Shown here: positions 1-6,920 of the stretch, piece after piece
Layout of the letters: the number at the start of each line of letters is the position of its first letter
How positions within the stretch are numbered: position 1 is the stretch's first letter
Assembly: GCA_037440065.1 (NCBI GenBank)
Contig: JBBIUV010000015.1
Location: 620,001 to 684,000, forward strand
Length of the DNA: 64,000 bases
From: UBA1563 sp037440065
Lineage (GTDB): Bacteria; Bacteroidota; Ignavibacteria; Ignavibacteriales; Ignavibacteriaceae
Direction: 5' to 3'
Notes under the pieces: generated by a model
What the model was told of the DNA's origin: nothing
Database searches by the model: none
Seen by the model: only the letters and a program-made list of their open reading frames with translations
Program-made: the position numbers and the translations under genes

Positions 1-2
1 CG

Positions 3-101
3 AACAAAATTACATTTGAAGTTGGTGAGCAAGGATTCTCTCAAAATTGGGAGATCGGCGCTCACTCGGTTTCAATAACTATCCAAAAGGTTTTAGAATA
101 A
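3..101 (+). CDS. ileS: 3' end of isoleucyl-tRNA synthetase (partial)
   Basis: Only the last 32 codons lie in the window, open from base 3 to a TAA at 99-101. The peptide contains GFSQNWEIGAHSVSITIQK, which resembles the C-terminal tail of long bacterial isoleucyl-tRNA synthetases, where a 'W-[DE]-I-x-G/A-x-x-V-x-I' strand closes the protein. In Bacteroidota-group genomes ileS commonly precedes the traR/dksA-like gene and lspA, the order seen here. The call rests on that synteny plus a weak motif, so the name is probable rather than proven. The TAA is 14 nt before the next start. Confidence 0.55.
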   Translation, partial: NKITFEVGEQGFSQNWEIGAHSVSITIQKVLE

Positions 102-115
102 ACGAGGAAAAAACA

Positions 116-880
116 ATGATAAAAAAATCTTCAGCATCGAAAGCAGCCGCAAAAAAAACTACGGTCAAGAAGGCAAATGCTAAAAAATCAACACCTGCCA
201 AACATGTCGTAAAAAAAGCAGAAGTGAAAAAAATAGTTGCAAAGAAAGCACCAGCTTCAGCAATTAAGAAAAAGACTGCATTAAATTCAGCTTCTGTAAA
301 AGCTAAAAAGCCGGAGAAAAAAGTTATTGTTAAAGTTTCAAAAGAAAAGAAAATAGAAAAGGTTATTGTGAAGAAAAAAGTTGAAAAAATTCAGCCCGTA
401 AAAAAAGAAAAAAAGGTTGAAGCTATTGTTGAAGAAAAGAAAATTGTACACAAAGTAGTTAAAGGATATAACAAAAAAGACCTTGAACACTTTAGAAAAG
501 TTATTCTTGATAAGCAAAAAGAAATCCGTGAACAACTCCAGAATTTGCAAGAGCAGATGAAAGATCCAACTACGGGTGAATACATTAATGAAAATTCTCC
601 TTACTCTCTTCATATGGCAGAGCAGGGAACTGATGCAATGGAACGCGAAAAAACGTTTTTGTATTATCAACGCGAAAATAAATTTTTAAGTTACTTGGAT
701 GATGCTCTAAAAAGAATTGACGCCGGCACATACGGATTATGTCTTGAATGTATTGAGGAACCAAAACATTTGTGCCCGACCTGTCCCCTTATTCCAAAAG
801 CAAGACTCGAGGCGGTTCCGCATAGCCAACAATGCGTTCAGATAAAGATGTTGCAAGAGAAGAAAATAAAAAATCAATAG
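116..880 (+). CDS. TraR/DksA-family zinc-finger protein with lysine-rich N-terminal arm
   Basis: A 254-residue protein if it begins at the ATG at 116, which has GAGG 10 nt upstream; a longer frame from 47 would overlap the end of ileS. Residues 1-115 are a low-complexity Lys/Ala/Val arm rich in KKA and AKK, resembling histone H1-like tails. The rest is a DksA/TraR domain: a coiled-coil helical part (DLEHFRKVILDKQKEIREQL), then YGLCLEC ... CPTC ... ARLEAVPHSQQC. Usual DksA spacing is one CxxC about 18 residues before the second. Here a CPTC segment is inserted early and the last pair keeps only one Cys, so the zinc site is rearranged. The family binds RNA polymerase or modulates transcription; this protein may also bind DNA through the arm (inference). 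It sits in the conserved ileS-traR-lspA order. Confidence 0.85.
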   Translation: MIKKSSASKAAAKKTTVKKANAKKSTPAKHVVKKAEVKKIVAKKAPASAIKKKTALNSASVKAKKPEKKVIVKVSKEKKIEKVIVKKKVEKIQPVKKEKKVEAIVEEKKIVHKVVKGYNKKDLEHFRKVILDKQKEIREQLQNLQEQMKDPTTGEYINENSPYSLHMAEQGTDAMEREKTFLYYQRENKFLSYLDDALKRIDAGTYGLCLECIEEPKHLCPTCPLIPKARLEAVPHSQQCVQIKMLQEKKIKNQ

Positions 881-921
881 TAGTAGGTAACCCCCAATTT
901 TAGTGAGCAAAGGTTAAGCGA

Positions 922-1617
922 GTGAAAGTTCTTTATGTTACGTTCGTTATGGTTATTGTGGATCAATTATCAAAATTTTGGGTTAAGGGTTTCTCCATTC
1001 CGTTTTTAAATCTTCGTCATGAAGGGATGTATTACGGGCAAAGCATAAATGTTATTGGAGATTTTTTCCAACTAACTTTTGTTGAAAATCCCGGAATGGC
1101 TTTTGGCGTTGATGTTACCGATAATGCAAAATTATGGCTTTCACTCTTTTCGATTGTAGCGAGTGTTGGTTTATTTATTTATCTCTATTCAGTAAGAAAA
1201 CAAAGTCTAAGTTTGCGCATAGCCTTATCAATGATCCTTGCCGGTGCGCTGGGTAACTTGATTGACCGTGTTTTTTACGGTGTCTTTTACAGCTATTCCA
1301 CGATCTTTTACGGTAAGGTGGTTGATTTTTTCGATTTCGATTTTTTCGATTTCCAAATTTTCGGAAGAACCTACGACCGCTGGCCTATTTTTAATGTGGC
1401 TGATATGTGCGTCTCAATGGGTGTGTTAATTCTTCTGTTATTCTACAAACAGCACCAAAAAGAACATAAAGAAATTGCAATCACAACCGGTCAGAATGTT
1501 GAAATGTCAGAACAGACATTTCAGAATGACGAAACTTCTGATCTCAATGAGAATTCTCTCGAAAACGAAAAAGTAAAAAATGACGAATCTGATAACAGAG
1601 AAGAAATTCAAAATTGA
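922..1617 (+). CDS. lspA: Lipoprotein signal peptidase (signal peptidase II)
   Basis: Inner-membrane aspartyl protease that removes the signal peptide of diacylglyceryl-modified prolipoproteins. It begins with GTG at 922. Hallmarks are DQLSK (14-18), ENPGMAF (55-61) and the two catalytic Asp motifs GNLIDR (Asp115) and FNVADM (Asp161), with four hydrophobic segments. At 231 residues it is longer than the usual 160-200. The extra length is a Phe/Asp-rich insert around 134-145 and an acidic, charged tail from about 180 that is not expected in the membrane. The 3' end overlaps the rluD reading frame by 38 bp, so the two are probably translated from one message. The window encodes several lipobox proteins that would be substrates. 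Confidence 0.95.
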   Translation: MKVLYVTFVMVIVDQLSKFWVKGFSIPFLNLRHEGMYYGQSINVIGDFFQLTFVENPGMAFGVDVTDNAKLWLSLFSIVASVGLFIYLYSVRKQSLSLRIALSMILAGALGNLIDRVFYGVFYSYSTIFYGKVVDFFDFDFFDFQIFGRTYDRWPIFNVADMCVSMGVLILLLFYKQHQKEHKEIAITTGQNVEMSEQTFQNDETSDLNENSLENEKVKNDESDNREEIQN

Positions 1618-2563
1618 AGTTACTGCCGGTAAACATAAAGAAAGAATTGATCTTTTTCTCTCCAATGTAATTGAGAACGCAAGCCGCACGCGAGTACAAA
1701 AACTGATTGACGCAGAACTTGTTCTTGTAAATGGAAAGCCTACAAAAGCAAATTACAAAGTTGTACCGCTTGATTTAATTGAAGTTACTATTCCCATTTC
1801 TCCCCGTCCCGAAAAAGCCGAACCAGAAGCAATTCCTTTAGACATTGTATACGAAGATGACTATTTGATTGTGGTTAATAAAGCTGCCGGAATGGTGGCT
1901 CATCCGGCATTTTCTAATTACACAGGAACATTGGTTAACGCTTTACTTCATCATTCAAAAAATTTAAGCGATGTAAATGAACCGGGTCGTCCGGGAATAG
2001 TTCATCGCATCGATAAAAACACCAGCGGACTTTTGGTCGTTGCAAAAGATGATGTAACGCATGCCAAACTTGCCAAACAATTTGCAAAACATTCAATCGA
2101 AAGGGAATATTGGACGGTGGCCTGGGGAATTTTTAAAGAGAAGCAAGGCGAGATAACTCACAACATTGCGCGCAGTAAAAGTGATCGAAAAAAATTTACG
2201 ATCAGCAAAGATGAAGGAAAAACAGCCATAACGCTATACGAAGTTATAGAAGATTTTGAATTTACTTCGTTATTAAAAATTCACTTGAAGACTGGCAGAA
2301 CGCATCAAATCCGAGTTCACCTTTCCGGGAACGGTCATCCGATTTTTGGAGATGAAACTTACGGAGGAAGAAAATTAACTTTCAGTGCGCAGCTTCCTAA
2401 ACTGAGAAGCAGAATGGAAAATCTTTTAGAGATTATGCCGAGACAAGCTTTACATGCAAAGAAACTAGGTTTCATTCATCCCGCAACAAATGAATTCATC
2501 AGTTTCGATTCCGAACTACCGGAAGATTTCCAGAATCTTTTGGTAAAATTGCGAACGAATTAA
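1580..2563 (+). CDS. rluD: RluA-family 23S rRNA pseudouridine synthase (RluD-like)
   Basis: A 327-residue RNA pseudouridine synthase. Residues ~17-70 form an S4 RNA-binding domain (ERIDLFLSNV...RVQKLIDAELVLVNG). The catalytic domain follows with the family signature GRPGIVHRIDKNTSGLLVVAK, catalytic Asp at 145, and a later KTGRTHQIRVHL motif. RluD modifies helix 69 of 23S rRNA. RluA-family paralogues are hard to tell apart by eye, but the S4 domain and the position next to lspA, common in this phylum, favour RluD. The ATG at 1580 lies inside the end of lspA, indicating translational coupling. Confidence 0.88.
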   Translation: MTNLITEKKFKIEVTAGKHKERIDLFLSNVIENASRTRVQKLIDAELVLVNGKPTKANYKVVPLDLIEVTIPISPRPEKAEPEAIPLDIVYEDDYLIVVNKAAGMVAHPAFSNYTGTLVNALLHHSKNLSDVNEPGRPGIVHRIDKNTSGLLVVAKDDVTHAKLAKQFAKHSIEREYWTVAWGIFKEKQGEITHNIARSKSDRKKFTISKDEGKTAITLYEVIEDFEFTSLLKIHLKTGRTHQIRVHLSGNGHPIFGDETYGGRKLTFSAQLPKLRSRMENLLEIMPRQALHAKKLGFIHPATNEFISFDSELPEDFQNLLVKLRTN

Positions 2564-2607
2564 TTCTTATATTTTCAAAACAAAAGATCAAATTTTTAGA
2601 AGTATCT

Positions 2608-4014
2608 ATGCTTAAACTTTACAATACGCTTACCAATAAAAAAGAAGAATTCATCCCCCTCGTTCCAAACGAAGTGAAAATGTACGTCTGCGGTCCAACT
2701 GTTTACGATTTTTTTCACATCGGTAACGCACGTTCTTTTATTATGGCAGATGTAATCCGCCGCTATCTTGAATACAAAGATTTCAACGTGAAGTTCGTAA
2801 TGAACATTACAGACATTGACGACAAGATCATCAAAAAAGCGATTGACGGACAAAAAGAATATTCAGTTGTTGCCGAAACTTTTGCGAATGCGTTTCTTGA
2901 AGATTTGAAAAAACTGAACATCAAACCAGCAACTTTATATCCAAAAGCGACAGCGCACGTTGGCGAAATTATTGCGATGATAAAATCGTTGGAAGAAAAA
3001 GGTTTTGCTTACAATGTTGATGGAAATGTTTTTTATGATGTTTCGAAATTTACCGGCTATGGAAAATTAAGCGGCAAAAATTTAGAAGATTTGGAAAGCG
3101 GCGCGAGAGTAGAAATTAACGATGAGAAAAAAAATCCGCTCGATTTTTCCCTCTGGAAAAAAGCAAAAGAAGGAGAGCCTTCATGGGAAAGTCCTTGGGG
3201 AAAAGGTCGCCCCGGATGGCATATTGAGTGCTCTGCGATGGGCTGCAAACATCTTGGTGAAACGTTCGATATTCACGCCGGCGGCAGTGATTTGATTTTT
3301 CCACATCATGAAAATGAAATCGCACAGAGTGAAGCATCAACAGGAAAGCCGTTCGTTCATTATTGGATGCATTTTGGATTTTTAAATATTGATAATGAAA
3401 AAATGTCAAAGTCGCTCGGTAATTTTTTTACCGCGAGAGATGTAGTTGAAAAATATCCGGCGGAAGTAATTCGATTGTTCTTCTCGCAGACACATTACGC
3501 AGGACCGCTTAATTACAGCGTGGAGTTGCTTGACGCTTCAAAAAAAGGTTTAGAGAAGATTGAGAATTTTCTTTTCACTTTAAATGAGAAACAGAAATCC
3601 GCGGTTGAACAAGCAGAGAAAATTCCTTTTTCGTGCAAGAAGTATTTTACTGATTTTGAAGAAGCGATGGATGATGATTTTAATTCAGCCAAAGCGCTTG
3701 CAGTTATTTTTGATTTTATAAAAGAAGTGAACCGGCTTTTTGTCGAATATCCACAGTTCGACAAATCGTTTTTGGCGAAAATTGAGAAATTTCTTCAGAA
3801 GACCGCGGTTGAAGTTTTTGGTATCGCAAGTTTTAAATTGAAAGAAGATACTGCTTCACTTGAGAATGAATTAATTGAGTTGCTCATCAAACTTAGAATT
3901 GAAGCGAAAGCAGAGAAAAATTTTGCACTTGCTGATAAAATCAGAGATGAACTGAAATCTCTTGGAATTCAACTGCTCGATTCAAAAGATAAAACGGTAT
4001 ACAAAAAATCATAA
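2608..4014 (+). CDS. cysS: Cysteinyl-tRNA synthetase
   Basis: Class I synthetase that charges tRNA-Cys, 468 residues, normal length. Visible landmarks: zinc ligand Cys28 in YVCGPTVYD, the HIGN nucleotide-binding motif at 37-40, zinc-site residues Cys208 (GWHIECSAMG) and His233/His234 (FPHHENE), and the KMSKS loop at 265-269. The C-terminal helical anticodon-binding part ends in ADKIRDELKSLGI, typical of the family. The ATG follows TTTTTAGAAGTATCT, a weak ribosome site. The next gene starts 2 bp after the stop, so the two are co-transcribed. Confidence 0.97.
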   Translation: MLKLYNTLTNKKEEFIPLVPNEVKMYVCGPTVYDFFHIGNARSFIMADVIRRYLEYKDFNVKFVMNITDIDDKIIKKAIDGQKEYSVVAETFANAFLEDLKKLNIKPATLYPKATAHVGEIIAMIKSLEEKGFAYNVDGNVFYDVSKFTGYGKLSGKNLEDLESGARVEINDEKKNPLDFSLWKKAKEGEPSWESPWGKGRPGWHIECSAMGCKHLGETFDIHAGGSDLIFPHHENEIAQSEASTGKPFVHYWMHFGFLNIDNEKMSKSLGNFFTARDVVEKYPAEVIRLFFSQTHYAGPLNYSVELLDASKKGLEKIENFLFTLNEKQKSAVEQAEKIPFSCKKYFTDFEEAMDDDFNSAKALAVIFDFIKEVNRLFVEYPQFDKSFLAKIEKFLQKTAVEVFGIASFKLKEDTASLENELIELLIKLRIEAKAEKNFALADKIRDELKSLGIQLLDSKDKTVYKKS

Positions 4015-4016
4015 CA

Positions 4017-4697
4017 ATGGCGAATGAGTCTTTTTCAAAAACCATTGAGGTAGATTCAAAAGAATTAACCTATCGTTACCGGTTCAGCAAAAAAGCGAAA
4101 TATTTACAGCTGCGGATTAGTAAACAACAGTTGGAATTAATCATTCCGCACCGCGTTTCTTTTGCCGAAGGGGAGAGGTTTTTATCAAGAAAACTTGATT
4201 GGGTAAGTAAGCACGCTTACCTTTTTCATCCCGAAAAAAAACACTATCTCTTTGGAAAAGAAATTTCACTTAAAATTCAATCGGATTTATTTTTGGGTAA
4301 GTACCGGGTGAGTTTTCAGAATAACGTTTTAATTTTTAGCGTTCCACAATCGAATACATTTACTTCCGATGAACTTTACGAAAAATATTTACGGCATGTT
4401 GCAAAAAAGTTTTTATTACAGCGAGCCGGTGAACTTTCAATGAAGTATGGATTCTCCCCTAAACACATTTCGGTTCGAGGACAACAGACACGGTGGGGAA
4501 GCTGCTCACGACGGGGGAACATTTCACTCAACTACAATCTCTTGAAATTCTACAAAGAAGTTATTGATTATGTGATCATCCACGAGTTATGCCACCTTCG
4601 ACAGTTAAATCATTCGCGAAAGTTTTGGAATGAAGTAAAGACAATTCTTCCGGATTATAAAAGGTTACAAAAAGAACTAAAAATGCTTTCTCTTTAG
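4017..4697 (+). CDS. YgjP/SprT-like zinc metallopeptidase (DUF45)
   Basis: A 226-residue protein with the M48-type YgjP domain. The zinc motif is HELCH (His189, Glu190, His193), followed six residues on by His199 in LNHSRKFW, the usual third ligand. The RGQQTRWGSCSRRGNISLNY strand-loop (from about 154) is also diagnostic. It has no signal peptide and should be cytosolic. The physiological substrate of this family is not well established. It starts 2 bp after cysS and is probably the last gene of that unit, since the next strong signals are the promoter and tRNA at 4.7 kb. Confidence 0.85.
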   Translation: MANESFSKTIEVDSKELTYRYRFSKKAKYLQLRISKQQLELIIPHRVSFAEGERFLSRKLDWVSKHAYLFHPEKKHYLFGKEISLKIQSDLFLGKYRVSFQNNVLIFSVPQSNTFTSDELYEKYLRHVAKKFLLQRAGELSMKYGFSPKHISVRGQQTRWGSCSRRGNISLNYNLLKFYKEVIDYVIIHELCHLRQLNHSRKFWNEVKTILPDYKRLQKELKMLSL

Positions 4698-4706
4698 CCA
4701 AAATAT

Positions 4707-4738
4707 TTTGGTTCGATAGCGGATTCTCCGTATATTTG
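4707..4738 (+). promoter_or_regulatory. Bacteroidota-type promoter of the initiator tRNA
   Basis: TTTG at 4707-4710, 20 bp spacer, TATATTTG at 4731-4738. This matches the Bacteroidota vegetative sigma consensus TTTG-N19/20-TAnnTTTG. Transcription would begin near 4745, about 23 nt before the mature tRNA 5' end. Confidence 0.75.
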
Positions 4739-4767
4739 TACACCAATTTTGAAAAAAAATATTACAT

Positions 4768-4840
<73 letters not shown>

Positions 4841-4851
4841 CTTCGAAAATG

Positions 4852-4874
4852 GCCGAATGAAAATTCGGCTTTTT
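4852..4874 (+). terminator. Intrinsic terminator of tRNA-fMet
   Basis: Stem GCCGAAT/ATTCGGC with a GAAA loop, then TTTTT. It lies inside a 37-bp stretch (4845-4881) repeated exactly at 5883-5919, after the last tRNA fragment of the array. Confidence 0.85.
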
Positions 4875-4903
4875 CCTTTTAAAGAATAACGGGAAAAAGT
4901 AAG

Positions 4904-5149
4904 ATGTATTTTGTATATGTTATAAAAAGTTTCGAAGGTTTTCACTATACCGGAATGACGGAAGATATAGAGAAAAGGCTAATAGAACACAATGAGAAGA
5001 AGCTTTCATTTTGGACAAAACGAGGAAGGGATTGGCGAGTTGTTTACAAAGAAGAATTTGAAACAAAAACAGAAGCGATGAAAAGAGAGAAGTGGTTGAA
5101 GAGTGGAGTAGGTAGACAATATCTTAAAAACATTTTAGAAAATAAATAA
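4904..5149 (+). CDS. Small GIY-YIG nuclease-domain protein, copy 1
   Basis: An 81-residue protein made of a minimal GIY-YIG fold. FVYVIKS stands for the 'GIY' strand and HYTGMTEDIEKRL for 'YIG' with the downstream Arg. TKTEAMKREKWLKSGVGR carries the conserved Glu. This is the UPF0213/YhbQ-like type, often misnamed excinuclease subunit C. By direct count it differs from copy 2 at 12 of 81 positions, so it is the most diverged copy. The stop codon lies in the tRNA-like copy that follows. Function is unknown; mobility or DNA cleavage near the tRNA gene is inferred from the context. Confidence 0.85.
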   Translation: MYFVYVIKSFEGFHYTGMTEDIEKRLIEHNEKKLSFWTKRGRDWRVVYKEEFETKTEAMKREKWLKSGVGRQYLKNILENK

Positions 5150-5196
5150 CCCGAAGGTTGTAGGTTCAATCCGCCAAAGGCGGACTGCTCCCGCTA
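5146..5196 (+). pseudogene. Copy of tRNA-fMet 3' half, interrupted by a palindrome
   Basis: Starts ATAACCCGAAGG, identical to the tRNA from the anticodon loop to the T loop. Where the real tRNA has GTCC, it has TCCGCCAAAGGCGGAC, whose palindrome spans 5170-5184, and then TGCTCCCGCTA. It cannot form a tRNA because it has no 5' half and the T arm is disrupted. Confidence 0.85.
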
Positions 5197-5198
5197 CT

Positions 5199-5227
5199 AA
5201 AAAGGTTACTGAAAAGTAACCTTTTTT
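5199..5227 (+). terminator. Intrinsic terminator in array unit 2
   Basis: AAAAGGTTACT, GAAA loop, AGTAACC, then six T. It replaces the GCCGAAT-type terminator found after the intact tRNA and after the last fragment. Confidence 0.8.
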
Positions 5228-5244
5228 CGTTTAATGAGGTTGTT

Positions 5245-5490
5245 ATGTTTTATGTATATGTTATAAAAAGTTTCGAAGGTTTTCACTACACCGGAATGAC
5301 GGAAGATTTAGAGAAGAGAGTAATTGAGCATAACGAAAAGAAACTTTCATTTTGGACAAAACGAGGAACAGATTGGCAACTTGTTTACAAAGAAGAAATT
5401 GAAACAAAAACAGAAGCGTTAAAAAGAGAGAAATGGTTAAAAAGTGGAATTGGTCGACGGTATCTCAAAAGCATTTTAGAAAACAAATAA
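5245..5490 (+). CDS. Small GIY-YIG nuclease-domain protein, copy 2
   Basis: An 81-residue GIY-YIG protein (YVYVIKS, HYTGMTEDLEKRV, REKWLKSGIGRR), 12 substitutions from copy 1 and 5 from copy 3 over the shared 81 residues. GAGG at 5236-5239 precedes the ATG by 5 nt. Most differences are conservative and all three frames are intact, which suggests continued selection or very recent duplication. As in the other copies, the TAA stop at 5488-5490 belongs to the tRNA-derived repeat. Confidence 0.85.
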   Translation: MFYVYVIKSFEGFHYTGMTEDLEKRVIEHNEKKLSFWTKRGTDWQLVYKEEIETKTEALKREKWLKSGIGRRYLKSILENK

Positions 5491-5537
5491 CCTGAAGGTT
5501 GTAGGTTCAATCCGCCAAAGGCGGACTGCTCCCGCTA
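5487..5537 (+). pseudogene. Copy of tRNA-fMet 3' half with palindrome
   Basis: As the copy at 5146 but with ACCTGAAGG instead of ACCCGAAGG. The palindrome TCCGCCAAAGGCGGA is at 5511-5525, and the copy ends TGCTCCCGCTA. Confidence 0.85.
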
Positions 5538-5539
5538 CT

Positions 5540-5566
5540 AAAAAGGTTACTGAAAAGTAACCTTTT
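5540..5566 (+). terminator. Intrinsic terminator in array unit 3
   Basis: AAAAGGTTACT, GAAA, AGTAACCTTTT; same hairpin as at 5199 with a shorter T run, TTTTG instead of six T. Confidence 0.7.
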
Positions 5567-5585
5567 GTCGTTTAATGAGGTTGTT

Positions 5586-5831
5586 ATGTTTTATGTCTAT
5601 GTTATAAAGAGTAACGAAGGTTTTCACTACACCGGAATGACAGAAGATTTAGAGAAGAGAGTAATTGAGCATAACGAAAAGAAACTTTCATTTTGGACAA
5701 AACGAGGAACGGATTGGAAACTTGTGTACAAAGAAGAAATTGACACAAAAACAGAAGTGCTAAAAACAGAGAAGTGGTTGAAGAGTGGGATTGGTCGACG
5801 GTATCTCAAAAGCATTTTAGAAAACAAATAA
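5586..5831 (+). CDS. Small GIY-YIG nuclease-domain protein, copy 3
   Basis: An 81-residue GIY-YIG protein starting at the ATG at 5586, the position equivalent to copy 2. A TTG-initiated extension from 5565 would run through the terminator and is unlikely. It differs from copy 2 at five positions. One of these changes the usual REKW to TEKW; the conserved Glu remains, but the Arg before it is lost. The stop is again in the tRNA fragment that follows. Confidence 0.85.
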   Translation: MFYVYVIKSNEGFHYTGMTEDLEKRVIEHNEKKLSFWTKRGTDWKLVYKEEIDTKTEVLKTEKWLKSGIGRRYLKSILENK

Positions 5832-5878
5832 CCTGAAGGCTGTAGGTTCAATCCGCCAAAGGCGGACTGCTCCCGCTA
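5828..5878 (+). pseudogene. Copy of tRNA-fMet 3' half with palindrome, distal end of array
   Basis: ATAACCTGAAGGCTGTAGG, then the palindrome at 5852-5866, then TGCTCCCGCTA. It is followed by the same 37-bp terminator block as the intact tRNA (5883-5919). This may be the original tRNA 3' end displaced by the element. Confidence 0.8.
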
Positions 5879-5889
5879 TTCTGAAAATG

Positions 5890-5912
5890 GCCGAATGAAA
5901 ATTCGGCTTTTT
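5890..5912 (+). terminator. Intrinsic terminator closing the array
   Basis: GCCGAAT, GAAA, ATTCGGC, TTTTT; exact duplicate of the terminator at 4852-4874. Confidence 0.8.
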
Positions 5913-6033
5913 CCTTTTATTGCACCCCCATTCTTATTCTTGCAGGAAACTCTGAATTTGTGTTAATTTTCTACCCAGAAGTGAATCCATTTTTTGATTT
6001 TTACATCTCACAAAAAAATAAAACGGAATGATA

Positions 6034-6681
6034 ATGGATACCAACATAATTAATGAACGATACAGCAAATTAGCCGAAGATACATGCTGCCTTTCATGCG
6101 GCGGTGCCATAAGCCATAGCAATCCTTTACTCGGTGAAATTTGTGTTGATCTTGGATGCGGACGCGGCAACGATGTAATTCGAATGGCGCAAGAAGTCGG
6201 TGAGCAAGGATTGGTTTATGGATTGGACATTTCCGATGGAATGATCGAAAAAGCAAAAAAGAACGCGACAAAACTTGAGATTACAAATGTTCAGTTCATT
6301 AAATCAGAACTTGAATCATTGAAATTACCTTCGGGTATTGCAAATCTTGTTATCTCAAATTGTACAATCAATCATGCCTCAGATAAAAAAGCAGTCTGGA
6401 ATGAAATCTACCGCATCTTAAAAAAAGGCGGACGATTTGTAGTAAGTGATATTTATTCGCTCGAAGATGTACCTGAAGAATATAGAAACGATCCGGTCGC
6501 GGTATCCGAATGTTGGGCAGGCTCAATTAAAAAAGATGAATATCTTAAAACCATTGCTGAAGCAGGTTTGATTGATGTTGAAATTCTTGAAGAAAGTCAA
6601 CCCTACACAAAAGGCAAAATTGAAATTTGTAGTTTTACGATCTTTGGAAAAAAAGCCGCATCTTGCGGATGCAAAGGATAA
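6034..6681 (+). CDS. ArsM-like SAM-dependent methyltransferase
   Basis: A 215-residue class I methyltransferase. The SAM motif is VDLGCGRGND (38-47) and the acidic strand-2 residue is in YGLDIS. Similarity to arsenite methyltransferase is specific: an N-terminal Cys cluster (CCLSCGG, 18-24), ISNCTIN with Cys110 (ArsM has SNCVIN), and SECWAG with Cys160 (ArsM has ECxAG). These are the three As(III)-binding cysteine positions of ArsM. The tail ends in CGCKG. The start at 6034 leaves six bases after CGGA; an ATG at 6028 is also possible. The next gene, 23 bp on, encodes a Cys-rich peptide, then a radical SAM enzyme and a Trx-TrxR fusion. The substrate could be arsenic or the peptide; the sequence cannot decide. 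Confidence 0.8.
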   Translation: MDTNIINERYSKLAEDTCCLSCGGAISHSNPLLGEICVDLGCGRGNDVIRMAQEVGEQGLVYGLDISDGMIEKAKKNATKLEITNVQFIKSELESLKLPSGIANLVISNCTINHASDKKAVWNEIYRILKKGGRFVVSDIYSLEDVPEEYRNDPVAVSECWAGSIKKDEYLKTIAEAGLIDVEILEESQPYTKGKIEICSFTIFGKKAASCGCKG

Positions 6682-6704
6682 ATAAATACAGTAAGGAGTA
6701 AACC

Positions 6705-6800
6705 ATGAAATCATTAATCAAAAGCAAGCAGCCTTCCGAAAAGAAAGTTGCACAATGCTGCGCTAAGATCTCACCGATCGTTCGCGGCTGCCACGATTAA
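6705..6800 (+). CDS. 31-residue Cys-rich peptide, putative RiPP precursor
   Basis: A short frame too small for usual gene calls but with a strong ribosome site (AAGGAG at 6693-6698, 6 nt before the ATG). The N-terminal half is Lys/Ser-rich and leader-like (MKSLIKSKQPSEKKV). The C-terminal half, AQCCAKISPIVRGCHD, has three Cys and would be the core. It lies 23 bp after an ArsM-like methyltransferase and 120 bp before a radical SAM/SPASM gene, a family that often modifies such peptides. A strong terminator follows it, as is common when precursor must exceed enzyme. No known RiPP class was recognised; the precursor role is inference from position, size and composition. Confidence 0.7.
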   Translation: MKSLIKSKQPSEKKVAQCCAKISPIVRGCHD

Positions 6801-6831
6801 TCATTATCCTTTCCGATTCGTCGGATAAACC

Positions 6832-6864
6832 AAGCTGAATTCTTAATTGGATTCAGCTTTTTTT
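6832..6864 (+). terminator. Terminator between precursor and maturase genes
   Basis: AAGCTGAAT/ATTCAGCTT, nine perfect pairs around a 10-nt loop, then a T run. It would make the peptide message abundant and leave the radical SAM gene to read-through or its own promoter. No clear TAnnTTTG box was seen between 6865 and 6920. Confidence 0.85.
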
Positions 6865-6920
6865 ATTCTTTTAAGAATCCTCAACCACTAACTTGCATCT
6901 CAATACTAAAAAAGTAAACT

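Noticed and set aside
5565..5585. TTG start for the third GIY-YIG copy
   Set aside because: It lies in the terminator, and copies 1-2 start at the equivalent of 5586.
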